Assembly (NCBI GenBank): GCA_964582225.1
Contig: CAZORA010000002.1
Coordinates: 124,001-188,000 of the forward strand
DNA from: Dokdonella_A sp964582225
Lineage (GTDB): Bacteria > Pseudomonadota > Gammaproteobacteria > Xanthomonadales > Rhodanobacteraceae
Direction: 5' to 3'
DNA length: 64,000 nucleotides
In this document: piece by piece, positions 36,338 to 46,223 of the stretch
Numbering within the stretch: the first letter of the stretch is position 1
Layout: every line of letters starts with the position of its first letter
Position numbers and translations under genes: made by a program
The notes under the pieces: generated by a model
Databases searched by the model: none
Told to the model about the DNA's origin: nothing
What the model saw: the letters and a program-made list of their open reading frames with translations, nothing else

Positions 36338-36514
36338 CCGCAGGTTCAACCACTTTCAGTCGCGCGACTCGGCTGCGCGCGTCGCTCCCGCCGCCCCGCG
36401 TGGCGTCGAGTCGGCACCGTCGCGGCAGGCGGATCGAACCAGGATCCGGTCGTGGCGCCGCGCGTCGATCCGACATTCCGCCACCTTCCCGCGACCCACT
36501 CCGGAGCCTCCCTC

Positions 36515-38557
36515 ATGCGCACCTCCATTACCCGCCCGCTCGCGCTCGCCGTCTGTACTGCTCTCTCGGCCGGCAGCGCGAGCGTCGCTGCCGCCAAACC
36601 CTCATTCAACGTTGCCGACCTCGATCCTGCGATCAACCCGTGCGTCGACTTCAATGGCTTCGTCAACGCCAAATGGGTGGCGGCCAACCCGATTCCGGCC
36701 GACCGCACGCGCTGGGGCGCCTTCGACCAACTGCGCGAGCAGAGCCTGGAAACGCAGCACGCCATCATCGAGAAGGCGGCGCGCGAGGCCGACGCCAGCG
36801 CGGCGAACTCGATCGCGCAGAAGATCGGCCGGCTGTATCGCGCCGGCATGGACGAGGCAACCATCGAGAAGGCCGGCATCGCGCCGCTCGAGCCTGAACT
36901 GAAGCGGATCTCTGCGCTCAGAAGCAGCACCGAACTGGTCGACTGGTTGAACGAGCGCTTCGCCAGCGGCCAGGGCAGCCTGTTCTACGTGATGCCGGCG
37001 GCCGACTTCAAGAACTCCAAGATGCAAATCGCCTTCGCCTTCCAAGGCGGGCTCGGGCTGCCGACCAAGGACTACTACGAAAAGGACGACCACGCAGCAC
37101 AGCGCGCCGCCTACCGCACCCACATCGCGAAAATGCTGGAACTCGCCGGCTGGAAGCCTGCCGCGGCCACCCGCGCCGGAGAGCAGGTGCTGCTCTTCGA
37201 AACCCGCCTGGCCAAGGCCTCGCTGGCACCGGTCGAGCTGCGCACGCCGGAAAACCAGTATCACTTCGTGAGCCTCACCGAGGCCGACCGGCTGACCCCG
37301 CACTTTTCCTGGACCCGCTTCTTTGCCGCCCAGCAGGCCGACATCCAGGACGGCTTCTCCCTGTCGCAGCCGAACTTCTTCAAGGAAGTCGACCGCATGC
37401 TGGGCGACACGCCGATGGAGGACTGGAAGGCCTACCTGAGCTTCCATGTGATCGACGACGCCGCGCCCTATCTGTCGAAAGCCTTCGCCACCCAGCACTT
37501 CGAGTTCCACGGCAAGACCCTGAACGGCCAGCAGGAACAGGAAGCGCGCTGGAAGCGCGTGCTGGGCGCGATCAACAGCGGAATGGGCATGGCACTCGGC
37601 GAGCTCTACGTCGCCGAAGCCTTTCCACCGGACTCCAAGGCGCGCGCCATGGAGCTGGTCGAAAACGTCAAGGCGGCGCTCAAGACCCGGATCGAGAACC
37701 TCGACTGGATGAGCGCCGAGACCAAGAAGAAGGCGCTAGCCAAGTGGTCCACCTTCCTGCCCAAGATCGGCTATCCGGACAAGTGGCGCGACTGGTCGGG
37801 GCTCGCGATCCAGCCGGGCGACTACTTCGGCAACATGCAGGCGGCGGCGCGCTTCGATTACGCCTGGTCGATCGGCAAGATCGGCAAGCCGAGCGACCGA
37901 CTGGAGTGGGAAATGACCCCACAGACGGTGAACGCCTATTACAACCCGCTCGACAACACGATCAACTTCCCGGCCGCGATCCTGCAGCCGCCGTTCTTCG
38001 ATCCGAACGCCGATGATGCGCTCAACTACGGCGGCATCGGCGCGGTGATCGGCCACGAAGCCACCCATGGCTTCGACGATGAAGGCAGCCAGTTCGACGC
38101 CGATGGCAACAATGCCAACTGGTGGAGCAAGGACGATCGCAAGAAATTCGATGCGCGCACCGCGAAGCTGGTCGCACAGTTCAACGCCTACGAGCCGCTG
38201 CCTGGCAAGCACGTCAACGGCCAGCTGACCCTGGGCGAGAACATCGCCGACCTCGGCGGCGCAAACGTGGCCTACGACGCGCTGCAGATCGCCTTGGCGA
38301 GGAACCCGGCCGAAGCGAAGGGGAAGATCGACGGCTACACCGAAAACCAGCGTTTCTTCCTCAACTTCGCGCGCATCTGGCGTGGCTCGATTCGCCCCGA
38401 GCGTCAGGAAGTGCTGCTCAACGCCGATCCGCACGCGCCCATGCAGTACCGCGCGATGGCCGCGCCGTCCAACATGCCGTCCTTCGCCGAGGCCTTCGGC
38501 TGCAAGCTCGGCGACCCGATGGTGCGCAGCGGCGAAGAGCAAGTGAAGATCTGGTGA
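36515..38557 (+). CDS. M13 family zinc metallopeptidase (copy 1)
   Basis: A 680-residue neprilysin-like endopeptidase. Signal peptide residues 1-26, then the typical start NPCVDFNGFVNAKWVAANPIP. Zinc site: HEATH in VIGHEATHGFDDEGSQFD, third ligand in GENIADLGGANVAY, and NAYYNPLDNTINFPAAILQPPFF before it. Likely cleaves peptides in the periplasm. The C-terminus ends with the conserved Trp (VKIW). It is followed 40 bp later by a close paralogue. The start MRTSITRPLAL begins at the signal peptide; a longer frame upstream is non-coding. Confidence 0.95.
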   Translation: MRTSITRPLALAVCTALSAGSASVAAAKPSFNVADLDPAINPCVDFNGFVNAKWVAANPIPADRTRWGAFDQLREQSLETQHAIIEKAAREADASAANSIAQKIGRLYRAGMDEATIEKAGIAPLEPELKRISALRSSTELVDWLNERFASGQGSLFYVMPAADFKNSKMQIAFAFQGGLGLPTKDYYEKDDHAAQRAAYRTHIAKMLELAGWKPAAATRAGEQVLLFETRLAKASLAPVELRTPENQYHFVSLTEADRLTPHFSWTRFFAAQQADIQDGFSLSQPNFFKEVDRMLGDTPMEDWKAYLSFHVIDDAAPYLSKAFATQHFEFHGKTLNGQQEQEARWKRVLGAINSGMGMALGELYVAEAFPPDSKARAMELVENVKAALKTRIENLDWMSAETKKKALAKWSTFLPKIGYPDKWRDWSGLAIQPGDYFGNMQAAARFDYAWSIGKIGKPSDRLEWEMTPQTVNAYYNPLDNTINFPAAILQPPFFDPNADDALNYGGIGAVIGHEATHGFDDEGSQFDADGNNANWWSKDDRKKFDARTAKLVAQFNAYEPLPGKHVNGQLTLGENIADLGGANVAYDALQIALARNPAEAKGKIDGYTENQRFFLNFARIWRGSIRPERQEVLLNADPHAPMQYRAMAAPSNMPSFAEAFGCKLGDPMVRSGEEQVKIW

Positions 38558-38597
38558 GCCAGTCTCCGAATCCATCTCAAGAACGTAAGGTAACCCA

Positions 38598-40640
38598 ATG
38601 AAAAGCAATACTCGCTGTCGTCTGCTCTCGGTCGCCCTGGGGCTCGCCCTATCCGCCGTGGCTGCCGCAAGCGGTCATGACTTCAGCGCCACCGACATCG
38701 ATTCGTCGATCGCGGCCTGCAGCGACTTCAACGCCTACGTCAACGGCAAGTGGCTGGCCGCCAACCCCGTGCCGGGCGACCGCAGCACCTGGGGCACCTT
38801 CGAGCAGCTCGAGGAAGACAGCCTGGCGATTCAGCATCAGCTGGTCGGCGCCGCCGCGAAGAACGTCGGTCAGGCCACAGCCGGCTCGATCGAACAGAAG
38901 ATTGGCTGGTTCTTCGGCTCGGGCATGAACGTCGAGGCGATCGACAAAGCCGGCTGGACGCCGCTCAAACGCACGCTCGGCGAAATCGACGGGATCAAGG
39001 ATACGACCGGACTCGCAGCTTGGCTGCGCAAGGATTTCGCCTCCGGCCACGGCATTCCGTTCCGCTTCGGCGGTCGCGCCGACTTCAAGAACTCCGAGAT
39101 GACGATCGCCTACGCTTTCCAGGGTGGCCTCGGTCTGCCCGAGCGCAACTACTACCTGGAGGATACCGAAGACTTCCAGGCCAAGCGGATCGCGTACGTC
39201 GCCCACATGCAGCACACTCTCGAGCTGATCGGCACACCGACCGCCAAGGCCGCCGCCGAGGCGCAGGCGATCATGGACTTCGAAACCCGTCTCGCCCGCG
39301 CTTCGCTCAGCCGTATCGAGCTACGCGACCCGAACAACCAGTACCACTTCGTCAGCATCGCCGAGGCCGACGCGCTCACGCCGCATTTCAGCTGGAGCGC
39401 GTTCTTCACCGCCCAGGGTGCCGACGTCAAGGACGGCTTCTCGCTGTCGCAGCCGAAGTTCTTCGTCGAGTTCGACAAAATGCTCGGTGAAGTGCCGATC
39501 AGCACCTGGCAGGCCTATCTGCGCTTCCACACGATCGACGCCGCGGCACCCTATCTCTCGGCGCCCTTCGTGGCGCAGAACTTCAGCTTCCACGGCAAGA
39601 CCCTGCGCGGCCAGAACGAGCAGAAGACGCGCTGGAAGCAGGTGCTGGAAGCCACCAACTGGCAGCTCGGCATGGCCCTCGGCGAGCTCTACGTGGCCAA
39701 GGTGTTTCCGCCCGAATCGAAGACCCGCGCGCTCGAGCTGGTGCACAACATCAGCGCCGCGCTGAAGACCCGCATCGAACAGCTCGACTGGATGAGCGCC
39801 GCGACCAAACAGAAGGCTCTCGAGAAGTGGGCCGCCTTTACGCCCAAGATCGGCTATCCAGACCGGTGGCGCGACTGGAGCGGCCTGGCGCTCGAGCCGG
39901 ACAGCTATTTTGCCAACGTGACGGCCGCGCAGAAGTTCAATTACGACTGGCGTATCGCCAAGATCGGCAAACCGGTGGACCGCGCGGACTGGGGCATGAC
40001 GCCGCAGACCGTCAACGCCTACTACAACCCCAGCATGAACGAGATCGTGTTTCCGGCAGCAATCCTGCAGCCGCCCTTCTTCGACGCCAAGGCCGACGAT
40101 GCGCTCAACTACGGCGGCATCGGCGCAGTGATCGGCCACGAGATGAGCCACGGCTACGACGACCAGGGCAGCCAGTTCGACGCCAAAGGCAACTTCCAGA
40201 ACTGGTGGACCGACGAGGACCGCCAGGCCTTCGAGGCCCGCACCGACAAGCTGGTCCGCCAGTTCGACGACTACGTCGCGATCGACGGCCTGCACGTCAA
40301 GGGCAAGCTGACCCTGGGTGAGAACATCGCCGATCTCGGCGGCCTCAACATCGCCTGGGATGCGTTGCAGATCGCACTCAAAGCCGCCCCGGCCGAGGCA
40401 GCCGAGAAGATCGACGGCTTCAGCGAGGAACAGCGTTTCTTCCTCAACTGGGCCACCGTCTGGCGGCGCAACTTCCAACCCGCCGAGCTGAAGCTGCGAC
40501 TCAACACCGACCCACACGCTCCCGCCATGTTCCGCGCGCTCGGCGCGCCGTCCAACATGCCGGCCTTCGCTCAGGCCTTCGGCTGCAAGGCGGGCGATCC
40601 GATGGTGCGCGGCGGCGAGGAACAGGTAAAGATCTGGTAG
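38598..40640 (+). CDS. M13 family zinc metallopeptidase (copy 2)
   Basis: A 680-residue paralogue of the preceding peptidase, colinear without gaps over long blocks (for example ALNYGGIGAVIGHE and GEEQVKIW). The zinc site is HEMSH in place of HEATH, with GENIADLGGLNIAW further on. A signal peptide of about 24 residues is present. The first third is the most diverged part (NVEAIDKAGWTPL versus DEATIEKAGIAPL), suggesting different substrate choice after a tandem duplication. Confidence 0.95.
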   Translation: MKSNTRCRLLSVALGLALSAVAAASGHDFSATDIDSSIAACSDFNAYVNGKWLAANPVPGDRSTWGTFEQLEEDSLAIQHQLVGAAAKNVGQATAGSIEQKIGWFFGSGMNVEAIDKAGWTPLKRTLGEIDGIKDTTGLAAWLRKDFASGHGIPFRFGGRADFKNSEMTIAYAFQGGLGLPERNYYLEDTEDFQAKRIAYVAHMQHTLELIGTPTAKAAAEAQAIMDFETRLARASLSRIELRDPNNQYHFVSIAEADALTPHFSWSAFFTAQGADVKDGFSLSQPKFFVEFDKMLGEVPISTWQAYLRFHTIDAAAPYLSAPFVAQNFSFHGKTLRGQNEQKTRWKQVLEATNWQLGMALGELYVAKVFPPESKTRALELVHNISAALKTRIEQLDWMSAATKQKALEKWAAFTPKIGYPDRWRDWSGLALEPDSYFANVTAAQKFNYDWRIAKIGKPVDRADWGMTPQTVNAYYNPSMNEIVFPAAILQPPFFDAKADDALNYGGIGAVIGHEMSHGYDDQGSQFDAKGNFQNWWTDEDRQAFEARTDKLVRQFDDYVAIDGLHVKGKLTLGENIADLGGLNIAWDALQIALKAAPAEAAEKIDGFSEEQRFFLNWATVWRRNFQPAELKLRLNTDPHAPAMFRALGAPSNMPAFAQAFGCKAGDPMVRGGEEQVKIW

Positions 40641-40666
40641 CCGCGGACATCGGCTGCCATCGAAAA

Positions 40667-40694
40667 GCGGGTCGCGACCAATGGCGCGACCCGC
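40667..40694 (+). terminator. Hairpin after the tandem peptidases
   Basis: A 10-bp perfect stem (GCGGGTCGCG with CGCGACCCGC) around an 8-base loop, 26 bp after the stop codon. No T-run follows, so its strength is uncertain. Confidence 0.5.
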
Positions 40695-40859
40695 GACGTT
40701 GCTGGCTGCCATCACGGAGCGCGCACCTTCCCCATCCGGAAGGTGGCGGCCCAGGTCGCTGTCGCCCGCCGGGCGTGTTTTCCATTGCACTGCCTTCGCC
40801 GGCGCGACCCGCGCGCTCCCACCGATGCGGCAGCGGCAATGACGCTCCAGCTCCGGTTT

Positions 40860-40865
40860 TATAAT
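40860..40865 (+). promoter_or_regulatory. -10 box of rapA (leaderless start)
   Basis: A perfect TATAAT ends 5 bp before the rapA ATG at 40871, so transcription should begin at or within the start codon. No -35 consensus is visible. Confidence 0.5.
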
Positions 40866-40870
40866 TGAGC

Positions 40871-43717
40871 ATGCCTTTCGTCCCCGGCCAACGCTGGATC
40901 TCCAACGCCGAACCGGAGCTCGGACTCGGCACCGTGGTGCGTCTCGACGGGCGCACCGTGCAGGTGCTCTACGCAACAGCCGGAGTGCTGCGGCAATACG
41001 CAAAGCACGCTGCTCCACTGAGCCGCGCGACATTTCGAGTCGGGCAGAAGATCAGCGGTCAGCGCCACAGCTTCATCATCGAGCGGGTCAGCGAAGACGG
41101 CGGGCTCCTCACCTACCACCACGGCAGCCAGGCGCTGGCCGAAGCCGCGCTCGACGACGCCCAACCGATCTCGCGCGCCGACGCGCGCCTGCTGGCTGCC
41201 CGTGTCGACTCGCCCTCCCGTTTCGACTTTCGCCTTGAGGCTCTGCAGCGGCGCGCCGCGGCGCTGGCTTCCCCAGCCTGGGGCCTCGGCAGCGCGCGGA
41301 TCGACCTGCTGCCGCACCAGCTACGGGTCGTCGCCGCGGTTACCCGGCTGCGCCCGCCGCGCGCGCTTCTGGCCGACGAGCCGGGCCTCGGCAAGACCAT
41401 CGAAGCCGGCATGATCCTCGCACGCCTGCTGGCCAGCGGGCGGGTCGCGCGAGTCCTGGTGCTGGCGCCGTCGAGCCTGGTGTTCCAGTGGTTCGTCGAA
41501 CTGCTGCGTCGCTTCAACCTGCCCTTTGCGCTGTATGACGAGGAGCGCTGCGCGGCGGCCGAGCAGGCCGATTCGAGCCTGAACCCCTTTTCTCAGGAGC
41601 AGTGCGCGATCGCCGACATCGCCTGGCTCGCGAGCGACGCGAAGCGCGCCGCGCAGGCGCTCGCCGCCGGTTGGGATCTGCTGATCGTCGACGAAGCCCA
41701 CCATCTCGAATGGAGCGCCGCGGCGGCCAGCGCCGATTACCTGCTGGTCGAGCGTCTCGCCGCCGATACCGCGGGCCTGCTGCTCCTGACCGCCACCCCG
41801 CAGCAACTCGGGCGCAGCGGCCACTTTGCACGCCTGCGCCTGCTCGATCCCGCGCGCTACACCAGCCTCGAGGCCTTTCTCGCCGAGAACGAGGACTATG
41901 CCAAGCTTTCGGGTGTAGCCGAATCATTGCAGCGTTCGGCCCCGCTCACGTCGGAGGCGCGCGCCATACTGGCCGAACGCTTCGCGAGTGACGCCGCACT
42001 GCTCGAGGCGCTCGCGCGCTATCCGCAGGAACCACAAGTCGTTGCGCCGCTCCTGCTCGATGCGCTGATCGACCGACACGGCACCGGTCGGGTGATGTTT
42101 CGCAGCCGCCGCGAGCAGGTCGGCGGCTTTCCGCCGCGCGTCGCCGCGATCGATCGGCTCGACCCGGCCGGGCTCGATGACAGCGCCGCCCAGCGGCTGC
42201 TGGCTGAGTTCCACGCCGACGTCGAAGCGATTCCGGCCACACGGGAACTCGACTATACCGCCGATCCGCGCCTGCCCTGGCTGCTCGACTCGATCGACGG
42301 GCTGGCGCCGGACAAGCTGCTGCTGATCTGCCGCAGCCAGGCCAAGGTGCTGGCGCTGGAAGAGGCGCTGCGCGGCCGCAGCGGGGTGCGTCTGGCGCGC
42401 TTCCACGAGGGCATGACCCTCACCCAGCGCGATCGCAACGCTGCTTTTTTTGCCGAGGCGGACGGCGCGCGGCTCCTGCTCTGCTCGGAGCTCGGCTCGG
42501 AAGGGCGCAACTTCCAGTTTGCCCACCATCTGCTCCTGTGGGACCTGCCGCTTGATCCCGATCTACTCGAACAGCGCATCGGTCGGCTCGACCGCATCGG
42601 CCAGCAGCAAGCAGTGACGATCCATGCCGCCGCCTTCCGCGGCACCGCGCAGGAAGCCCTGCTGCGCTGGTACCACGAAGGCCTGGATGCCTTTCGCGCC
42701 AACCCCTCCGACGGCCGCGAGATCCTGCGCCTGTGCGCTCCGCGGGTAATCGAAGTGGCTGCGCGCCACGCGCTCGGCGGCGACGCGCCGGACGTCGAGC
42801 TCGACGCGCTGATCGGCGAAACCGCTGCCCTACATCGCGAGCTCTCGGCGCGGGTGCAGGCCGGGCGCGACCGCCTGCTCGAGCTTGCCGCGACACGCCA
42901 CCCCGGCGGCGCGCCTCTCGAGATCGAGCTGCGAGCGCAGGATGCGGATCTCACCGCAGACGAGTTCACGCTGCGCCTTTTCGAGCAGCTCGGGATCGAC
43001 AATGAAGAGCTTGCGCCGCGCCGTTTTCTGCTCGATCCGGAATACCTGAGCACCGATGGTCTCAAAGGCTTCGCCGATGGCCGCCGTCAGATCACCTTTG
43101 ATCGCGCCACCGCGCTTGCCCGCGAGGAGCTGCCCCTGCTGCGCCTGGACCACCCGCTGGTCGGCGGGGCGCTCGACCTGCTGCTGGAAAGCGAGCTCGG
43201 CAACGCAGCCATTCTGATCGACGCCACGCTGCCGCCACGCAGCGCTCTGCTCGAGTGCATCTTCGTCCTCTCCTGCGTGGCCGACCGCCAGCTCCACGTC
43301 GCACGCTTTCTGCCGCCGCAGCCACTGCGCACGGTCGTCGACACGCGCCTTGCCCCGCGCTGCGACTATCTGCCGCAGCCAGCGAGCCTGCTGCGCGCCG
43401 ACGAGCAGGCGCTCGACGCGGCGCGTCTGCGGCCGCTCCTCGCCAAACTGCTGCCGCCGATGCTGGCGGCCTGCGAGACCCAAGCGAAGCCGCTCGCCGC
43501 GGCGGCCGTTGGCGCGGCGCTCGAATCCGCCCGCAGCGAACTCGAAGCGGAACACGCCCGCATCGAAGCGCTGGCGCGCGTCAACCCGACGATTCGGGCC
43601 GCCGAAGTGCGGGCGGTGCTCGATGAACTGGAAGCCGTGCGCGGGGCGCTGAGCGGCGCTGCGCCGCGTCTGGACGCGATCCGTTTCGTCTGCAGCGCGG
43701 AGCTCGCCACGCGCTGA
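40871..43717 (+). CDS. rapA: RNA polymerase-associated ATPase RapA
   Basis: Swi2/Snf2-type translocase that frees RNA polymerase after transcription. The 948 residues show N-terminal SH3-like domains (PFVPGQRWISNAEPELGLGTV), Walker A in DEPGLGKTIEAGMI, Walker B DEAHHL, helicase C motifs (LLLCSELGSEGRNFQFA, QRIGRLDRIGQ), and a long C-terminal RapA-specific region. The ATG at 40871 fits the -10 box and the family start; a TTG two codons earlier overlaps the box. Confidence 0.95.
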   Translation: MPFVPGQRWISNAEPELGLGTVVRLDGRTVQVLYATAGVLRQYAKHAAPLSRATFRVGQKISGQRHSFIIERVSEDGGLLTYHHGSQALAEAALDDAQPISRADARLLAARVDSPSRFDFRLEALQRRAAALASPAWGLGSARIDLLPHQLRVVAAVTRLRPPRALLADEPGLGKTIEAGMILARLLASGRVARVLVLAPSSLVFQWFVELLRRFNLPFALYDEERCAAAEQADSSLNPFSQEQCAIADIAWLASDAKRAAQALAAGWDLLIVDEAHHLEWSAAAASADYLLVERLAADTAGLLLLTATPQQLGRSGHFARLRLLDPARYTSLEAFLAENEDYAKLSGVAESLQRSAPLTSEARAILAERFASDAALLEALARYPQEPQVVAPLLLDALIDRHGTGRVMFRSRREQVGGFPPRVAAIDRLDPAGLDDSAAQRLLAEFHADVEAIPATRELDYTADPRLPWLLDSIDGLAPDKLLLICRSQAKVLALEEALRGRSGVRLARFHEGMTLTQRDRNAAFFAEADGARLLLCSELGSEGRNFQFAHHLLLWDLPLDPDLLEQRIGRLDRIGQQQAVTIHAAAFRGTAQEALLRWYHEGLDAFRANPSDGREILRLCAPRVIEVAARHALGGDAPDVELDALIGETAALHRELSARVQAGRDRLLELAATRHPGGAPLEIELRAQDADLTADEFTLRLFEQLGIDNEELAPRRFLLDPEYLSTDGLKGFADGRRQITFDRATALAREELPLLRLDHPLVGGALDLLLESELGNAAILIDATLPPRSALLECIFVLSCVADRQLHVARFLPPQPLRTVVDTRLAPRCDYLPQPASLLRADEQALDAARLRPLLAKLLPPMLAACETQAKPLAAAAVGAALESARSELEAEHARIEALARVNPTIRAAEVRAVLDELEAVRGALSGAAPRLDAIRFVCSAELATR

Positions 43718-43737
43718 ATCCCATTTCGATTTCGTCA

Positions 43738-43751
43738 TTGACACGCATCAA
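43738..43751 (+). promoter_or_regulatory. FNR/DNR-type binding site upstream of norCB
   Basis: TTGACACGCATCAA matches the FNR/DNR dyad TTGAT-N4-ATCAA with one mismatch. Its centre is about 145 bp before the norC ATG and some 30 bp before TATGGA (43778-43783), a possible -10 box, close to the -41.5 spacing of activator-dependent promoters. It suggests induction of nitric oxide reductase by low oxygen or NO. Confidence 0.6.
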
Positions 43752-43889
43752 TGACCGCACGCAGATCGGCATGATCTTATGGACTGAAGCACACCTGAAC
43801 GGTATGCTTGCGTCGATCCAAAACGGGCCGGAGCGGTCCGAACAACGCTGCAGGATGCGCGCCTGCCACGCCTAGAGGGGAGAGTCCAG

Positions 43890-44516
43890 ATGTCCGATGC
43901 CACCATACCGTTTCCACCCGGTGCCGCCGACCCGCGCTTCTGGCGCGACGGCGCCATCGCCACCACGGCCTTCATGATCCTGGTGTTGCTGCTGCTCACG
44001 GTCGACAGCCTGCACGTCGTCACCGAGGGTGGCGGCGGCAACGTGCCCGCCTACACCGTGATCAACCAGCACATCAGCTACGAGCTCAATTCGTCCAACG
44101 GCATCTACGAGCCAGTCATCGGCGGCGAAGAGCTGATGTGGGGCCAGCGCTTCTCCGAAGACGAAGCGAACGCGCTGATGCGCAAGGGCAAGCTGGTCAT
44201 CCAGAGCCGCTCCTGCATCAACTGTCATGCCTTCTTCGGCAACGGCGCCTATTACGCGCCCGACCTCACCAAGGCCTGGCTCGACCCGAGCTGGGAGAAG
44301 ATGTGGATTCCGATGACCCAGGCGAAAAGCAAGGAAGATGCCATGGTCCAGTTCCTGATGCATCCCGATCGCTACCCGACCTGGGCGCGGCAGATGCCCA
44401 ATCTGAATCTGAGCGAGGAAGAGGCGCGCGCGGTCACCGCGTACCTGAAGTGGATGTCCTCGATCTACACCAACGGTTTCCCGGCCGGCTTCGGCCACCT
44501 CGAAATTGCCAGGTAA
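43890..44516 (+). CDS. norC: Nitric oxide reductase subunit C (cytochrome c)
   Basis: Membrane-anchored c-type cytochrome that feeds electrons to NorB. The 208 residues have one N-terminal membrane helix (TTAFMILVLLLLTVDSLH), the haem motif CINCH in IQSRSCINCHAFFGNGAYYAPDLTKAW, and a distal Met ligand in ARQMPNLNLSEEEARAVTAYLKW. GAGGGGAGAG precedes the ATG. It is followed 10 bp later by norB. Confidence 0.93.
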   Translation: MSDATIPFPPGAADPRFWRDGAIATTAFMILVLLLLTVDSLHVVTEGGGGNVPAYTVINQHISYELNSSNGIYEPVIGGEELMWGQRFSEDEANALMRKGKLVIQSRSCINCHAFFGNGAYYAPDLTKAWLDPSWEKMWIPMTQAKSKEDAMVQFLMHPDRYPTWARQMPNLNLSEEEARAVTAYLKWMSSIYTNGFPAGFGHLEIAR

Positions 44517-44526
44517 GGGGAGCGGC

Positions 44527-45927
44527 ATGTACGAATCAAAGAAACTCGGTATCAAGTACCTGATCGCCTCGGCGGTCATGCTCGGCGCTCTGCTGCTGTT
44601 CGGCCTGCTGGCGTCGATCTTCTACCTGAAGTACGGCTTCCTGCTCGGCACGCTCGACTTCAACATCGTCAAGCAGGTTCACATCAACGCGCTGGTGATC
44701 ACCTGCCTGTGGGGCTTCATGGGTGCGATCTACTGGTTCCTGCCCGACGAGCTCGGCATCGAAACCGTCGGCATCGGCCTCGCCAAGATCCTGTTCTGGG
44801 TATTCGTGGTGGCGGTCACGATCGTCGTTCTTACCTACATCTTCGTCCAGTACGGCACCAGCGACGAGGCGGGCATGTGGTTCGTCAACCAGGGCCGCAA
44901 GTACGTCGAGGCGCCGCGTTGGGCGGCGGTAGGCATCGTGGTGATCTTCTTCACGCTGGCCTACAACATCATCGCTTCGGTGATGAAGGCGAAGAAAGTA
45001 ACCGGCGTCATGGGCGTACTGATGTGCACCATGGTGCCGCTGATCGCCGTGTATCTGATCGCCTTCCCCGCCCCGACCAACATGTCGGTCGACCTGTACT
45101 GGTGGTGGTGGCTGGTGCACATGTGGGTGGAGGCCACCTGGGAGCTGATCATCGGCTGCATCCTCGCGCTGGCGCTGATGAAACTGCTCGGCACCTCGCG
45201 CAAGGTCGTCGAAATCTGGCTGTACCTGGAAGTCGCGCTGGTCCTCGGCACCGGCATCCTCGGCCTTGGCCATCACTACTTCTGGATCGGCACGCCGCAA
45301 TACTGGCTGTCGATCGGCGGCATCTTCTCCGCGCTCGAACCGCTGCCGCTGCTCGGCATGGTGGTGCACGCGATCTATGACGCCGGCAAACACCAGATGG
45401 CAACCACCAACAAGCCCGCCTTCCTGTGGCTCCTGGCGGAAGCCTTCGGCAACTTCATCGGCGCCGGCATCTGGGGCTTCATGATGACCCTGCCGCAGAT
45501 CAACCTGTTCTCGCACGGCACGCAGTGGACCGTCTCGCACGGTCACTTCGCCTTCTACGGTGCCTACATCACCGGCATCATCGCCGTGATGTACATGGTC
45601 GCGCAGGAGGCGAAGGGCGTCAGCGAAGTGCGCGGCACCGCTTGGAAGTGGGCCTTCGCCGGCCTCAACATCGGCTTCGTCGGCATGGTCGGCGCGCTCC
45701 TGGTGGCAGGCATGTCCGAAGCCTTCTACGGTCGCGCGCTGGGCGGTTCGACGCTCGATGCCTTCATGTATTCGCAGTCCAACGCCTGGTTCATGCAGGG
45801 CATGATCGCGCGTACCGGCTTCGGCGTGATCATCGTGGCCAGCTACTTCATCCTGATGTACGACCTGCTGAGAATCGGCCATCGCAGCCGGCTTCCGGCA
45901 GCGGTACCGGCAGGCGCCACCGCATGA
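44527..45927 (+). CDS. norB: Nitric oxide reductase subunit B
   Basis: Catalytic haem-copper-oxidase relative that reduces NO to N2O at a haem b3/non-haem iron site. The 466 residues contain about twelve membrane helices. Conserved ligands and Glu residues are in QVHINALVITCLWG, LVHMWVEATWELIIG, GLGHHYFWIG and TVSHGHFAFYGAY. The family is cNOR because NorC is adjacent and the long qNOR N-terminal extension is absent. The ATG (MYESKKLGIKYL) is chosen over an in-frame start seven codons earlier that overlaps norC. Confidence 0.95.
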   Translation: MYESKKLGIKYLIASAVMLGALLLFGLLASIFYLKYGFLLGTLDFNIVKQVHINALVITCLWGFMGAIYWFLPDELGIETVGIGLAKILFWVFVVAVTIVVLTYIFVQYGTSDEAGMWFVNQGRKYVEAPRWAAVGIVVIFFTLAYNIIASVMKAKKVTGVMGVLMCTMVPLIAVYLIAFPAPTNMSVDLYWWWWLVHMWVEATWELIIGCILALALMKLLGTSRKVVEIWLYLEVALVLGTGILGLGHHYFWIGTPQYWLSIGGIFSALEPLPLLGMVVHAIYDAGKHQMATTNKPAFLWLLAEAFGNFIGAGIWGFMMTLPQINLFSHGTQWTVSHGHFAFYGAYITGIIAVMYMVAQEAKGVSEVRGTAWKWAFAGLNIGFVGMVGALLVAGMSEAFYGRALGGSTLDAFMYSQSNAWFMQGMIARTGFGVIIVASYFILMYDLLRIGHRSRLPAAVPAGATA

Positions 45928-46223
45928 CCGCGGGCTGGCTGCTTCCGACCGCAGTCCTGCTGGGCATCTACGTGCTCTGCGCGGGAGGTTACGGACTCGC
46001 GTACGCCTGGGGCAGGCTGCGCGAGAACCGTACCGCGATGCGCTCGGCCTGGGGCTGCTATGCAATGCAGGGCGTGATGACGCTGTTGCTCATCACGCTG
46101 ACCCCGCTGGCCGCGGGCTGGAAGCTGTTTCTCGTAGCCTGCCTGGCTGTCTACGCCTTCATTCCGCCAATCACCTGGCGGCATCTGGAACGTACTCACG
46201 ATTTGCTGGAGCATGAATCATGA
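45924..46223 (+). CDS. Small membrane protein in the nor operon (1)
   Basis: A 99-residue protein with three hydrophobic segments (LLPTAVLLGIYVLCAGGYGLAYAWG, YAMQGVMTLLLITL and LAAGWKLFLVACLAVYAFIPP). Its ATG overlaps the norB stop. I do not recognise a named family. Tight coupling suggests a role in assembly or stability of nitric oxide reductase. Confidence 0.7.
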   Translation: MTAGWLLPTAVLLGIYVLCAGGYGLAYAWGRLRENRTAMRSAWGCYAMQGVMTLLLITLTPLAAGWKLFLVACLAVYAFIPPITWRHLERTHDLLEHES

